Part shown: positions 17,176-23,660 of the stretch, piece after piece
How the letters are laid out: the number at the start of each line of letters is the position of its first letter
Numbering within the stretch: position 1 is the first letter of the stretch
Source: Niastella populi
GTDB taxonomy: Bacteria; Bacteroidota; Bacteroidia; Chitinophagales; Chitinophagaceae
Assembly (NCBI RefSeq): GCF_002078015.1
Contig: NZ_LWBP01000225.1
Location: 1 to 38,901 of the forward strand
DNA length: 38,901 bases
Reading direction: 5' to 3'
Notes under the pieces: model-generated
The model's database searches: none
What the model saw: the letters and a program-made list of their open reading frames with translations, nothing else
Told to the model about the DNA's origin: nothing
Position numbers and translations under genes: made by a program

Positions 17176-18285
17176 ATGAAAGAGAAAAAGCAGGAAAGTT
17201 ACCGGGTGATGCCGCGTAAAATGGCAGAAGAAGATAATTACCAAAAAGGGCGGGGTGCCCAGGTAAATACAAAGAACAGGTTCCTTAAAGATCAGCATGT
17301 TAAGGAACACGTAGAAGGCATTGACGACTGGACCGAAAGCCAGGAGCCTACCCGGTATATTGAGCAGGAAGCAAAAACGCTGGTAAATAAAGTGAATAGT
17401 CCCGATGTGGGTATGTGGTACAGCATGAACCCGTATATGGGTTGCGAGCATGGCTGCATTTATTGTTATGCCCGTAACAGCCATGAGTATTGGGGTTATA
17501 GCGCAGGACTTGATTTTGAAAGAAAGATCGTCGTTAAAACGAATGCGCCGCAACTGCTGCGCAGGTTTTTAATGGACCCCAGGTGGCAGGGTGTGCCAAT
17601 AAGCCTTAGCGGTAATACCGATTGTTACCAGCCGGCCGAACAGAAATACCGGTTAACAAGGTCGTTACTGGAAGTTTGCAGGGAATTTAATCAGCCCGTA
17701 GGCATCATCAGCAAGAATGGGGGCATGGTGCGTGATATAGACATTTTGAAAGAAATGGCTAAGAAGAAACTGGTTTCAGTATTGGTTACTATCACTTCAT
17801 TGAATGAAGACTTGCGCCGTGTAATGGAGCCACGTACTACTACTTCCATGCAACGGTTAAAACTTATACAGGAGCTTAGCCAGGCCGGGGTTAGGGTAGG
17901 GGTTATGATGGGGCCAATGATACCGGGTTTGAATGAACACGAAATGCAGCGGATCATGAAAGCTGCCAAAGAACATGGGGCAACCTATACGGCCTATACA
18001 TTTATCAGGTTGAATGGCTCGGTAAAACTACTGTTCCATGACTGGCTGCATAAAAACTTTCCCGACCGGGCCGATAAAGTCTGGCATCTGATAGAGCAAA
18101 GCCATGGCGGCCAGGTAAACGATTCACGGTGGGGTGTGCGCATGAGGGGCGAAGGCGATATTGCTGAGATCATTGCCCAGCAATATCGCAAATACGGTAA
18201 ACTCTATGGAATGAACGCTGAAGAATTAGATCTTGATGCAACCAGCTTCAGAAGGCCAGGTGCACAGGGAAGGTTATTTGATTGA
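17176..18285 (+). CDS. Rv2578c/PA0069-type radical SAM protein (SplB-related)
   Basis: 369 residues. The radical SAM cluster motif is C90-EHG-C94-IY-C97 in MGCEHGCIYCYARNSHEYWG, binding the [4Fe-4S] cluster that cleaves S-adenosylmethionine. The preceding MWYSMNPY and the following GLDFERKIVVK fit the Rv2578c/PA0069 subfamily, related to spore photoproduct lyase. SLSGNTDCYQPAEQKYRLTR and GVMMGPMIPGLN are further family blocks. The substrate of this subfamily is not established. Proximity to the UmuD-like gene makes a DNA-damage role worth testing, but a hairpin and repeat B2 separate them. The start fits the MKEKKQE N-terminus; the leader is a tandem repeat. Confidence 0.9.
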   Translation: MKEKKQESYRVMPRKMAEEDNYQKGRGAQVNTKNRFLKDQHVKEHVEGIDDWTESQEPTRYIEQEAKTLVNKVNSPDVGMWYSMNPYMGCEHGCIYCYARNSHEYWGYSAGLDFERKIVVKTNAPQLLRRFLMDPRWQGVPISLSGNTDCYQPAEQKYRLTRSLLEVCREFNQPVGIISKNGGMVRDIDILKEMAKKKLVSVLVTITSLNEDLRRVMEPRTTTSMQRLKLIQELSQAGVRVGVMMGPMIPGLNEHEMQRIMKAAKEHGATYTAYTFIRLNGSVKLLFHDWLHKNFPDRADKVWHLIEQSHGGQVNDSRWGVRMRGEGDIAEIIAQQYRKYGKLYGMNAEELDLDATSFRRPGAQGRLFD

Positions 18286-18558
18286 GATATGCGATGTATT
18301 TGACCCGCCTTTTTTTATAATTATCTTTTGTATTACTTCTTTTGTGCGTACGATCTCTTTGCAAAGGCCCGATATTTCCCGGGCATGTTCAAGAATGTTG
18401 AGCCGGGAAAGAGATTGTTCCAGTTCCTGGACCTTACCTCTGTAATAATATTCCATTACTTCAACCGAGTCAGCCAGGATCATTTGAAAGGATTCCGAAG
18501 CCAGTTCCTTTGGCGAAACAGGGTTAAATTTACTAATGGAGGAGTGTTGCTGTTTCAT
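18274..18558 (-). CDS. Small helical protein, unknown
   Basis: 94 residues, not recognised. The central part (EYYYRGKVQELEQSLSRLNI, then the AREISGLCKEIVRTKEVIQK region) is predicted helical and could form a coiled coil. The first 17 residues are polar and low in structure. It is convergent with the radical SAM gene and overlaps its 3' end by 12 bp. The frame is open through a region without a competing gene and starts with a reasonable ATG, hence a tentative call. Confidence 0.5.
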   Translation of the reverse strand: MKQQHSSISKFNPVSPKELASESFQMILADSVEVMEYYYRGKVQELEQSLSRLNILEHAREISGLCKEIVRTKEVIQKIIIKKGGSNTSHISIK

Positions 18559-18787
18559 GGAAGTTAAAATTAAAAGTTATTAATGTTCAATCGGGCCGAA
18601 CCTTTCCTATGTGACTCTGGGAACGGGGTATTCGTTGCCTCAAAGTTGCTTCACATCACCTTGAATGGCAAGAGTTAAAGTACCAAAAGATTAAGGTAGT
18701 AGCTGTATGTAAAATAAGTAGTTCTACGGATTTTCCGCCATGTATTAACAAATACCTTTAGCGCCCCGTTTAACCAAAATTTTAATT

Positions 18788-19300
18788 ATGGCAACTAACC
18801 TGAAAAAGTCCCTGTTGACTTACCCTCAATTAATTATCATCTTGCTGGGAGTCTTGTTGATCGGCTCCTGTAAAGAAGAAACCGGTCAAAAAGACCTGGT
18901 ATGTATCCCTGTTCCGAATGATACTTCAGAGCTTGGAAGAAAGAACCATTTTATTCCGGTGATGAGCATCGACATTTATGAAAAAGATTTCAGAACTACC
19001 CGCGACAGCCTGAGGAGATCGTTCCCTGATCTGATGATCCCCGATAGCGAAACATTCAACAAAGCTTCGATTGTCGAGTTTTTCCAAAACCCCAAAGTGG
19101 TAGGGCTTAAATTCTATTATGGAATAAAACCCGGGGCCGAGAAGAAAAAGTCACTGCGCATGATGATCGTAGGCGTTGACTCTGCAGGTAATAATGTATA
19201 CATCAAAAACAAAAGAGGCGCCCTTAATGCACAGGCTGGTACTGAGGATGGAGGTTTGGAGTATGGACAATGCAGCCCTCCATGCGATATAGAACCTTAG
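18788..19300 (+). CDS. Putative lipoprotein, unknown
   Basis: 170 residues with a hydrophobic N-terminus and a lipobox-like LLIGSC, so C28 is probably the lipidated residue and the protein faces the periplasm or cell surface. The mature part has no domain I recognise; it ends with a Cys pair (QCSPPCDIEP). It precedes the two-component operon by 53 nt and could belong to that transcript, perhaps as an extracytoplasmic input component; that is inference. Confidence 0.75.
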   Translation: MATNLKKSLLTYPQLIIILLGVLLIGSCKEETGQKDLVCIPVPNDTSELGRKNHFIPVMSIDIYEKDFRTTRDSLRRSFPDLMIPDSETFNKASIVEFFQNPKVVGLKFYYGIKPGAEKKKSLRMMIVGVDSAGNNVYIKNKRGALNAQAGTEDGGLEYGQCSPPCDIEP

Positions 19301-19353
19301 TATAAAAGAAAGAATTGTTTTACCATATCAATGACTGAGATTTTCTCAAAACA

Positions 19354-20019
19354 ATGGATGCTACCGTACGTTTTATTCTAAGTTTAAGCATCGGATTTGC
19401 TGTAATAATCGGGATAGTAAGATTTCGAAGGATAGATCCATCTTACTATCCCTTCATTTATCGCGTAACTGTAGTATTGGTTGTAGAAATACTTAACAGG
19501 ATCCTTACCGTTACAGGGCATCCTGACGCGTTCATTCTGGTGTTGAACATGTTTTCATTCGTCGATTTCTTCCTTTTCCTTTGGTTATTTCATAACTGGG
19601 GCTTGTTTAACAGAAAGCGATCGACCAGTATCACCATCGCTGGCATTTTTTTCGTCATATGGCTGTTGGAAAACATACTGCTGACCGGCTTTATAAAGCA
19701 TAATATGTACTTCTTTATCCTGTATGCGTTTGCCCTGATCTTTTTCAGTGTGAATACATTCAATAAAATGGTGGTTCACGAACGCAGCAGTATTTTCAGG
19801 AATCCCAAATTCTGGATTTGTTTGGGAATAATCATTTTTTATTCGTTCTTTATAGTTGTTGTATCAACCAGCTTATCGATGTTCGTTCAAAGTATGAGCA
19901 AAGCATTCAGGCGTGAATTGCAGTCGATAAGTGTTTATTCAAACTTATTGGTTAATCTTTTGTATGCAGTAGCTATATTATGGATACCCAGGAAAAAGAA
20001 CTTTACCAGTCTGTTTTGA
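19354..20019 (+). CDS. Integral membrane protein, about seven TM segments
   Basis: 221 residues, almost wholly hydrophobic, with about seven predicted membrane spans and short loops. No enzymatic motif is visible. Its 3' end overlaps the histidine kinase gene by 40 nt, in a different frame, so translation is coupled. The kinase itself has only one membrane span and no sensor domain, so this protein is a good candidate for the missing membrane sensor. That division of labour is inference. Confidence 0.8.
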   Translation: MDATVRFILSLSIGFAVIIGIVRFRRIDPSYYPFIYRVTVVLVVEILNRILTVTGHPDAFILVLNMFSFVDFFLFLWLFHNWGLFNRKRSTSITIAGIFFVIWLLENILLTGFIKHNMYFFILYAFALIFFSVNTFNKMVVHERSSIFRNPKFWICLGIIIFYSFFIVVVSTSLSMFVQSMSKAFRRELQSISVYSNLLVNLLYAVAILWIPRKKNFTSLF

Positions 20020-20726
20020 TAGTAGTAGGGGTAGTAGGTATAATTTTACTATATTTTATTATCACCATTATACGCTATCAGCGCCGCAGCCTGAAACTGC
20101 ATAAGGAAAAGATACAGGCCGAAATTGATACATTGGAAAAAGAACGCCGGCGTATAGCCTCTGACCTTCACGATGAACTGGGCCCTCTTCTGTCTGCCGT
20201 AAAACTTCAGATCAACAGCCTCAATACCACCGATCCCGACGATGAAGCGGTGATCGGCAAATCGAGCACCCATCTTGATAGCATAATCAGAAAACTGCGG
20301 GAAATTTCGAATAACCTGATGCCCAACACGCTCGTTCGAAAAGGACTTCAAAAAGCCATTAACGAATTTATTGAGAACAACCGCGACACCTACGGATTAG
20401 AAATAAGATTTATATGTGAGCGGGATATACACGTGAACCAGTACAAAGAGATCAATATCTATCGCATCATCCAGGAAATTCTTCACAATACCGTAAAACA
20501 CGCCCAGGCCTCCCTGCTAATCATTAAAATAGTTACGGAAGGCGACCGTCTTTTGCTGATGACCGCCGATAATGGAAAAGGTTTTGATTATTTTGCGAAA
20601 GTAAAGGACAATCCCGGCCTTGGACTTCGTAACTTGCAAAGCAGAACCGAGGTGATGGGCGGCGAGCTTACCTGTCACAGTGAGCCGGGTAAGGGAACTA
20701 CTTATACAATTGAAATTCCTATTTGA
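19980..20726 (+). CDS. Sensor histidine kinase, NarL/HisKA_3 type
   Basis: 248 residues. One N-terminal membrane span (about 12-32), a short coiled coil, then the HisKA_3 dimerisation helix with phospho-acceptor H64 in SDLHDELGPLLSAVK. The HATPase domain has the N-box EILHNTVKHA (N170), the G1 box TADNGKGFD and the G2 box GLGLRNLQSR. It lacks any periplasmic or PAS sensor domain. The start overlaps the membrane protein gene, and the response regulator starts 16 nt after its stop, so the three form one operon. The kinase probably autophosphorylates H64 and passes phosphate to D59 of the downstream regulator. Confidence 0.93.
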   Translation: MDTQEKELYQSVLIVVGVVGIILLYFIITIIRYQRRSLKLHKEKIQAEIDTLEKERRRIASDLHDELGPLLSAVKLQINSLNTTDPDDEAVIGKSSTHLDSIIRKLREISNNLMPNTLVRKGLQKAINEFIENNRDTYGLEIRFICERDIHVNQYKEINIYRIIQEILHNTVKHAQASLLIIKIVTEGDRLLLMTADNGKGFDYFAKVKDNPGLGLRNLQSRTEVMGGELTCHSEPGKGTTYTIEIPI

Positions 20727-20742
20727 CCAGAACCAGGTGTTT

Positions 20743-21414
20743 ATGAAAACATATGGCAATATAAAAGTTGCTATTGCAGACGATCATGAAATTTTCCGCG
20801 ACGGGCTGCGGGCAATGTTGCAAAAACAACCGGATATCTTAATGGTAGCTGAAGCTGCCAATGGAAAAGACCTCATTGAACAGGTAAAACTGCAGCAGCC
20901 GGATATAGTGATCAGTGATGTAAAAATGCCTGTTATGGATGGGGCTGCCGCCACCCGCCATCTTACCGAGCACTATCCGCATATAGGTATTATCGCCCTG
21001 ACCATGTTCGATGAAGAAGACCTCATTATCGACATGCTGGAAGCCGGTGCCCGCGGTTATCTTTTAAAGAATGCCGATAAGAACGAGATCGTTGAAGCGA
21101 TAAAATCGGTGTACCAGCAACAACCTTACTACTGCCGCCATACCTCTAACAAGCTGGCACAAATGGTTGCCAAAAGCAAATTCAATCCTTATAAGCAAAA
21201 GCAGAAACCCGAATTTTATGAACGGGAGATCGACATCATTGCCGATATCTGTAATGGCCTCACCAGTAAACAAATTGCCGAAAAGATCTTCCTGAGCGTA
21301 CGCACCGTTGAAGGGTTACGGTTAAAGATCATGGAAAAAATGGAAGTGAAGAACACGGCCGGCATCATCATTTATGCGATCAAGAATAACCTGTACAAGC
21401 CCGGAAATATTTGA
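20743..21414 (+). CDS. NarL/LuxR-family response regulator
   Basis: 223 residues from ATG 20743; an in-frame start at 20680 would overlap the kinase by 47 nt and add residues not typical of the family. The receiver domain has the acidic pair in IADDHE, phospho-acceptor D59 in VISDVKMPVMDG, the conserved Thr in ALTMFDE and Lys in LLKNADK. The C-terminal LuxR-type helix-turn-helix reads IAEKIFLSVRTVEGLRLKIM. It should bind DNA as a dimer when phosphorylated. Targets are unknown; the small transcription unit 130 bp downstream is a candidate to check. Confidence 0.94.
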   Translation: MKTYGNIKVAIADDHEIFRDGLRAMLQKQPDILMVAEAANGKDLIEQVKLQQPDIVISDVKMPVMDGAAATRHLTEHYPHIGIIALTMFDEEDLIIDMLEAGARGYLLKNADKNEIVEAIKSVYQQQPYYCRHTSNKLAQMVAKSKFNPYKQKQKPEFYEREIDIIADICNGLTSKQIAEKIFLSVRTVEGLRLKIMEKMEVKNTAGIIIYAIKNNLYKPGNI

Positions 21415-21540
21415 TAGCGTTGTTTAATTTCCCTGTTGACTATCACCTGCCTTGCCTGTAATTAATCCCAATGCATAACCGAAGATATCAGGCAGGAGTT
21501 TGGGTAGAAAAAAAATATTTTTTAAAAACTTTGAAAATTA

Positions 21541-21573
21541 TTTGGTGTAATTGAAAAATTATTAACACCTTTG
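21541..21573 (+). promoter_or_regulatory. Bacteroidota-type promoter for the 30-codon ORF
   Basis: TTTG at 21541-21544 and CACCTTTG at 21566-21573, 21 bp apart, match the -33 TTTG and -7 TAnnTTTG pattern except for one base. The expected start site falls near 21579, leaving a leader of about 15 nt, AC-rich and without a Shine-Dalgarno sequence. Confidence 0.65.
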
Positions 21574-21593
21574 CATAAACAAATAAACGAAAC

Positions 21594-21686
21594 ATGAATC
21601 GCAAACATTTAAACATAGAAGCACAATACGGTTGGAGTCCGATTGGTGACTTTACTGTTTGCGGGGCGTGTTACGCTGAAGAATAA
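21594..21686 (+). CDS. Candidate 30-residue peptide with CGAC motif
   Basis: A very small ORF starting MNRKHLNIEA and ending FTVCGACYAEE. A near-consensus promoter ends 20 nt before its ATG, and a strong terminator starts 30 nt after its stop, so it is a self-contained unit. The central YGWSPIGDF and the two cysteines separated by Gly-Ala give it the look of a leader-plus-core peptide. The Cys-Gly-x-Cys-Tyr pattern also occurs in methanobactin precursors, but no MbnB/MbnC-like modifying gene is in the window. It could instead be a small regulatory RNA that contains an ORF by chance. Confidence 0.4.
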   Translation: MNRKHLNIEAQYGWSPIGDFTVCGACYAEE

Positions 21687-21716
21687 GTTGAACAAACTAA
21701 TTCAATATAACACAGG

Positions 21717-21747
21717 CCCCGACAGATTCGTCGGGGTTTTTTGTTTT
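21717..21747 (+). terminator. Intrinsic terminator after the 30-codon ORF
   Basis: CCCCGAC / GTCGGGG stem (21717-21723, 21730-21736) with a 6-nt loop, followed by TTTTTTGTTTTT. A clear Rho-independent terminator. Confidence 0.93.
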
Positions 21748-21900
21748 TAGCCTTATAAGAAAAATAAACAGCATTGACCCATAGGGATTGGTGTGTTATA
21801 TTCATGTGTGTGTAATAGTTAGTGTTCCCGATATTCAAATATTTTGAACACCTTTTTGTGAAATTTATTAATAATAACATCTAAATACTATAAAAAATTG

Positions 21901-22068
21901 ATGCCGATACCGATGCAATACATACGACGGATGAAGATGGATAGTTCAGAACGATTTATCCAATGGAATACGTGTGCAAATGCGCAAGAGGTGGTATGTA
22001 TCAGTGGCGGCAAAAAAGAGGATTATCATAATCGAATACGACCAGGTTGTGTTTATACGAAACTGTAA
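21901..22068 (+). CDS. Candidate 55-residue protein
   Basis: An ORF starting MPIPMQYIRRMKMDSS with three cysteines (C25, C33, C50) and a basic C-terminus. Its stop is 17 nt before a very strong terminator, which argues that something is transcribed here. No homology is recognised, and no clear promoter box is seen, although a TTCAAA-TAT-TTTGAA palindrome lies upstream at 21834-21848. A non-coding RNA is an equal possibility. Confidence 0.3.
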   Translation: MPIPMQYIRRMKMDSSERFIQWNTCANAQEVVCISGGKKEDYHNRIRPGCVYTKL

Positions 22069-22085
22069 TGTACAGGCATCGAATA

Positions 22086-22119
22086 AAAAGCCCGGTCGAC
22101 AAAACGACCGGGCTTTTTT
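22086..22119 (+). terminator. Strong intrinsic terminator
   Basis: Thirteen-bp perfect stem (22086-22098 with 22105-22117), loop ACAAAA, running into six Ts. Being nearly symmetrical with an A-run on the left, it could stop transcription from either side. Confidence 0.93.
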
Positions 22120-22192
22120 GTTGGCGTAAGTCAGGTAGACAAAGTGTAATTAAATAAAAAACTTCAGATGCGAAGTAAAAGGAGTGTAAGTG

Positions 22193-22333
22193 ATGAAACT
22201 TTTAATGAGTGTATTTATGATCAGATTCATTGTGGCTTTATTCGACAATAGAACAAAGGGAAATAAAGCAGGCGGGCAGAAGAATTCAGATGAAAGAGAT
22301 ACAAGACACCCTGCCGCTTTTCAGGTACGATAA
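22193..22333 (+). CDS. Candidate 46-residue peptide
   Basis: An ORF starting MKLLMSVFMIRFIVALFDNR, with a hydrophobic first third and a polar, basic remainder, preceded by GGAG at 22181-22184. It resembles a small membrane peptide or a leader, but sequences this short arise by chance. A hairpin with a short T-tract follows at 22375-22403. Confidence 0.25.
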   Translation: MKLLMSVFMIRFIVALFDNRTKGNKAGGQKNSDERDTRHPAAFQVR

Positions 22334-22374
22334 AAAGTTAGTAAAGATATAAGTGGTTCTAAAAGGAGGAGAAC

Positions 22375-22403
22375 AAAGCGTCCGTCGGCTGGCGGATGCT
22401 TTT
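22375..22403 (+). terminator. Terminator-like hairpin before the tRNA array
   Basis: Ten-bp stem with one G-U pair (22375-22384, 22393-22402), 8-nt loop, short T-tract. It separates the upstream small ORFs from the tRNA array, which starts about 85 bp later. Confidence 0.65.
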
Positions 22404-22477
22404 CCAAAACATTCATTGACCATTAAACCTGTCTTAAACTAAAACCCTTATGAAAACTTGTAGCGGCTGCCATGACC

Positions 22478-22492
22478 GCTACAACATATAGG
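22478..22492 (+). repeat. 15-bp direct repeat, left copy
   Basis: GCTACAACATATAGG occurs exactly here and again at 26637-26651. The left copy overlaps the 5' end of the first tRNA (acceptor ATAGGAG); the right copy lies after the second tRNA-like patch. The pair brackets the tRNA array and three proteins, as an insertion or recombination footprint might. Confidence 0.8.
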
Positions 22493-22560
22493 AGTATTCC
22501 GGTTGGTCGGATACCCCGTTTGGATCGGGGAGGCTGCAGGTTCGAGTCCTGTCTCCTATA
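22488..22560 (+). tRNA. tRNA-Pro(UGG)
   Basis: Acceptor ATAGGAG/CTCCTAT, anticodon stem CCCCG/CGGGG with loop TTTGGAT (anticodon TGG), T-arm GCAGG-TTCGAGT-CCTGT, discriminator A. The D-stem has one T-T mismatch. CCA is not encoded; the trailer is CAAAAA. First member of the array, 6 nt from the next tRNA. Confidence 0.85.
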
Positions 22561-22566
22561 CAAAAA

Positions 22567-22638
22567 GCAGCACAGGTGTTAATGGTTGCATTCCTGACTT
22601 CCAATCAGGACGACAGAGTTCGAGTCTCTGGTGCTGCT
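22567..22638 (+). tRNA. tRNA-Gly(UCC)
   Basis: Acceptor GCAGCAC/GTGCTGC, anticodon stem CCTGA/TCAGG with loop CTTCCAA (TCC), T-arm CAGAG-TTCGAGT-CTCTG, discriminator T as usual for Gly. All stems pair. Six nt to the next tRNA. Confidence 0.88.
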
Positions 22639-22644
22639 CTTAAC

Positions 22645-22716
22645 GGTTAGTTGGTGTAAAGGCTAACATCCCGGATTGTCGATCCGAAGACAAGGGTTCG
22701 ATTCCCGTACTAACCG
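22645..22716 (+). tRNA. tRNA-Asp(GUC)
   Basis: Acceptor GGTTAGT/ACTAACC, loop TTGTCGA (GTC), discriminator G as usual for Asp, T-loop TTCGATT. The outer anticodon-stem pair is a C-A mismatch. Confidence 0.85.
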
Positions 22717-22727
22717 CAATATATGAT

Positions 22728-22800
22728 TGTTGGGTGGTGTAATGGTTGAGCATCTCAGTCTTTGACCCTGATGGTGCAGGTTCGAATCCTGCCCCGGCAA
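22728..22800 (+). tRNA. tRNA-Gln(UUG)
   Basis: Acceptor TGTTGGG/CCCGGCA with two G-U pairs, loop CTTTGAC (TTG), T-arm GCAGG-TTCGAAT-CCTGC. The innermost anticodon-stem pair is T-C, which would open the loop. Discriminator A. Confidence 0.8.
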
Positions 22801-22806
22801 CAAAAT

Positions 22807-22879
22807 GGTGGCTGTAGCTTATTTGGTAAAGTACCTCACTGTGAATGAGGGGAACAGGGTTCGAACCCCGCAGCGCACC
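22807..22879 (+). tRNA. tRNA-His(GUG) with a bulged acceptor stem
   Basis: Loop CTGTGAA (GTG) on a perfect CCTCA/TGAGG stem. The His hallmark G-1 opposite C73 is present. The 3' acceptor strand reads CAGC-G-CAC: one inserted G interrupts what would otherwise pair perfectly with GTGGCTG. The T-stem is also weakened. It may still be charged by HisRS because G-1/C73 is intact, or it may be a decoy. Confidence 0.75.
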
Positions 22880-22885
22880 CGAAAA

Positions 22886-22956
22886 TGGCTTATAGTTCAA
22901 TGGAAGAATACTGTGCTACGAACGCAGAGATGGAAGTTCGAATCTTTCTGAGCCGG
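22886..22956 (+). tRNA. tRNA-Arg(ACG)
   Basis: Loop CTACGAA (ACG, wobble A34) on stem CTGTG/CGCAG; T-arm GGAAG-TTCGAAT-CTTTC with a G-U pair; acceptor TGGCTTA/TGAGCCG with a terminal T-G pair. Arg(ACG) is the colicin D target type. A 202-nt gap follows. Confidence 0.78.
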
Positions 22957-23158
22957 CAAAAATATTTTTTATTACGCAAATATGCTGCGCAGATGCATAT
23001 GCATATTTGCAGTATCGAAATCAGGAGCGGTGAATTGGATGATACAACCGGAAATGTTCAACTGTGGCTGAATGGATAGCATGTATGGATTGGTAATTAA
23101 GAAAGATTTCTATAAAAAAGTTTAAGTGCGCAGGTATAATGCGCAGTAGGAATAGAAC
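22957..23158 (+). other. Gap in the tRNA array with hairpins and tRNA-like scraps
   Basis: A hairpin GCAAATATGC/GCATATTTGC lies at 22976-22985 and 23001-23010. Further on, GGTGAATTGGATGATAC with GTTCAAC, and GTGGCTGAATGGATAGCA, resemble D-arm and T-loop pieces of decayed tRNAs. TGCGCA recurs at 23127 and 23139. No complete tRNA or ORF is supported. Confidence 0.45.
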
Positions 23159-23232
23159 GGGCTTGTAGCTTAGCTGGCTAAAGTACCCGGCTTTTAACCG
23201 GGGGAGCATGAGTTCGAATCTCATCAGGCCCA
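23159..23232 (+). tRNA. tRNA-Lys(UUU)
   Basis: Acceptor GGGCTTG/CAGGCCC, D-arm TAGCTTAGCTGGCTA, anticodon stem CCCGG/CCGGG with loop CTTTTAA (TTT), T-arm ATGAG-TTCGAAT-CTCAT, discriminator A. Fully canonical. Lys(UUU) is the PrrC anticodon-nuclease target type. Confidence 0.92.
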
Positions 23233-23242
23233 CATAAAGTAT

Positions 23243-23325
23243 GGATGATTAGCTCAGTGGAAGACCGTGCCCCTGTTAAGGGCAGTGTTCCCGATAAAGT
23301 CGGGATTCGAATCTTTCATCATCCG
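23243..23325 (+). tRNA. tRNA-Asn(GUU) with an extra hairpin before the T-loop
   Basis: Acceptor GGATGAT/ATCATCC, loop CTGTTAA (GTT) on TGCCC/GGGCA, discriminator G. Between the anticodon arm and the T-loop lies an extra hairpin TCCCGA-TAAAG-TCGGGA (23289-23305). It makes the gene about 10 nt longer than a class I tRNA and removes the normal 5' T-stem opposite CTTTC. Confidence 0.75.
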
Positions 23326-23332
23326 CAAAAAT

Positions 23333-23405
23333 GGTCTGTTCGCCTAGATGGTTAGGGCACCGGTCTTTCGAACCGGGCGGATGAGTTCGATCCTCATACA
23401 GACTA
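23333..23405 (+). tRNA. tRNA-Glu(UUC)
   Basis: Acceptor GGTCTGT/ACAGACT, D-arm TCGCCTAGATGGTTAGGGC typical of Glu, anticodon stem CCGGT/ACCGG with loop CTTTCGA (TTC), T-arm ATGAG-TTCGATC-CTCAT. The next three bases are CCA and directly abut the first base of tRNA-Phe, the only apparent encoded CCA in the array. Confidence 0.9.
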
Positions 23406-23408
23406 CCA

Positions 23409-23483
23409 GGTGCTTTGGCAGAGATGGTTCTATTGCATCCCGTTGAAGCCGGGATCATCGTGGTTCGATTCCACGGGGCACCA
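23409..23483 (+). tRNA. tRNA-Phe(GAA)
   Basis: Acceptor GGTGCTT/GGGCACC with two T-G pairs, anticodon stem TCCCG/CGGGA with loop TTGAAGC (GAA), T-arm CGTGG-TTCGATT-CCACG, discriminator A. Starts immediately after the CCA of tRNA-Glu. Confidence 0.88.
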
Positions 23484-23489
23484 CAAATT

Positions 23490-23561
23490 ACGGGCTTGAT
23501 GTAATGGCTGCATGTCGTGTCTCCAAAACCGATAGTCTTCGTTCGAGTCGAAGAGTCCGTG
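23490..23561 (+). tRNA. tRNA-Trp(CCA) with a bulged anticodon stem
   Basis: Acceptor ACGGGCT/AGTCCGT, T-arm CTTCG-TTCGAGT-CGAAG, discriminator G as usual for Trp. The anticodon loop CTCCAAA (CCA) sits on TCG-T-GT/ACCGA, where one extra T bulges out of the 5' strand. Last complete member of the first array. Confidence 0.75.
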
Positions 23562-23660
23562 CTAAAATAACAGGTTATGCGCACTCGTGTAATGCAATAG
23601 TTAGTGATCCATTCTTTGCGAACAAAGGATAAAACATCTGTTAACTATTCAATGAAAATT
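23562..23660 (+). other. tRNA-like remnant between array and ATPase gene
   Basis: CGTGTAATGCAATAGTTAGTGAT resembles the D-arms of the neighbouring tRNAs, and CTTTG-CGAA-CAAAG forms a small hairpin, but no acceptor or T-arm can be closed. Probably a decayed tRNA; it also serves as the 5' leader of the ATPase gene. Confidence 0.4.

Larger units (their letters stand above)
21415..22477. other. Region of tiny ORFs and terminators ahead of the tRNA array
   Basis: About 1 kb with no conventional gene. It contains a promoter and 30-codon ORF closed by a terminator (21541-21747), a 55-codon ORF with its own strong terminator (21901-22119), a 46-codon ORF (22193-22333) and a third terminator-like hairpin (22375-22403). 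Three gene-sized transcription units with almost no protein content suggest small RNAs or peptides. Confidence 0.6.

Noticed and set aside
17176-18285. Radical SAM gene as the sulfatase maturase (anSME)
   Set aside because: The cluster motif context and other blocks match the Rv2578c/SplB-like family, not anSME; it lacks the SPASM-type Cys clusters.
22450-22491. 13-codon leader ORF with CSGCH before the first tRNA
   Set aside because: Too short to support; the stop lies inside the tRNA acceptor and the CxxCH is likely by chance.
22640-22900. Minus-strand ORF over tRNAs (86 codons)
   Set aside because: It reads the antisense of tRNA T-arms (GFEPAPSG-like peptide), a well-known annotation artefact.
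23276-23584. Minus-strand ORF over Asn, Glu, Phe and Trp tRNAs
   Set aside because: Same artefact: an open frame created by antisense tRNA sequence.
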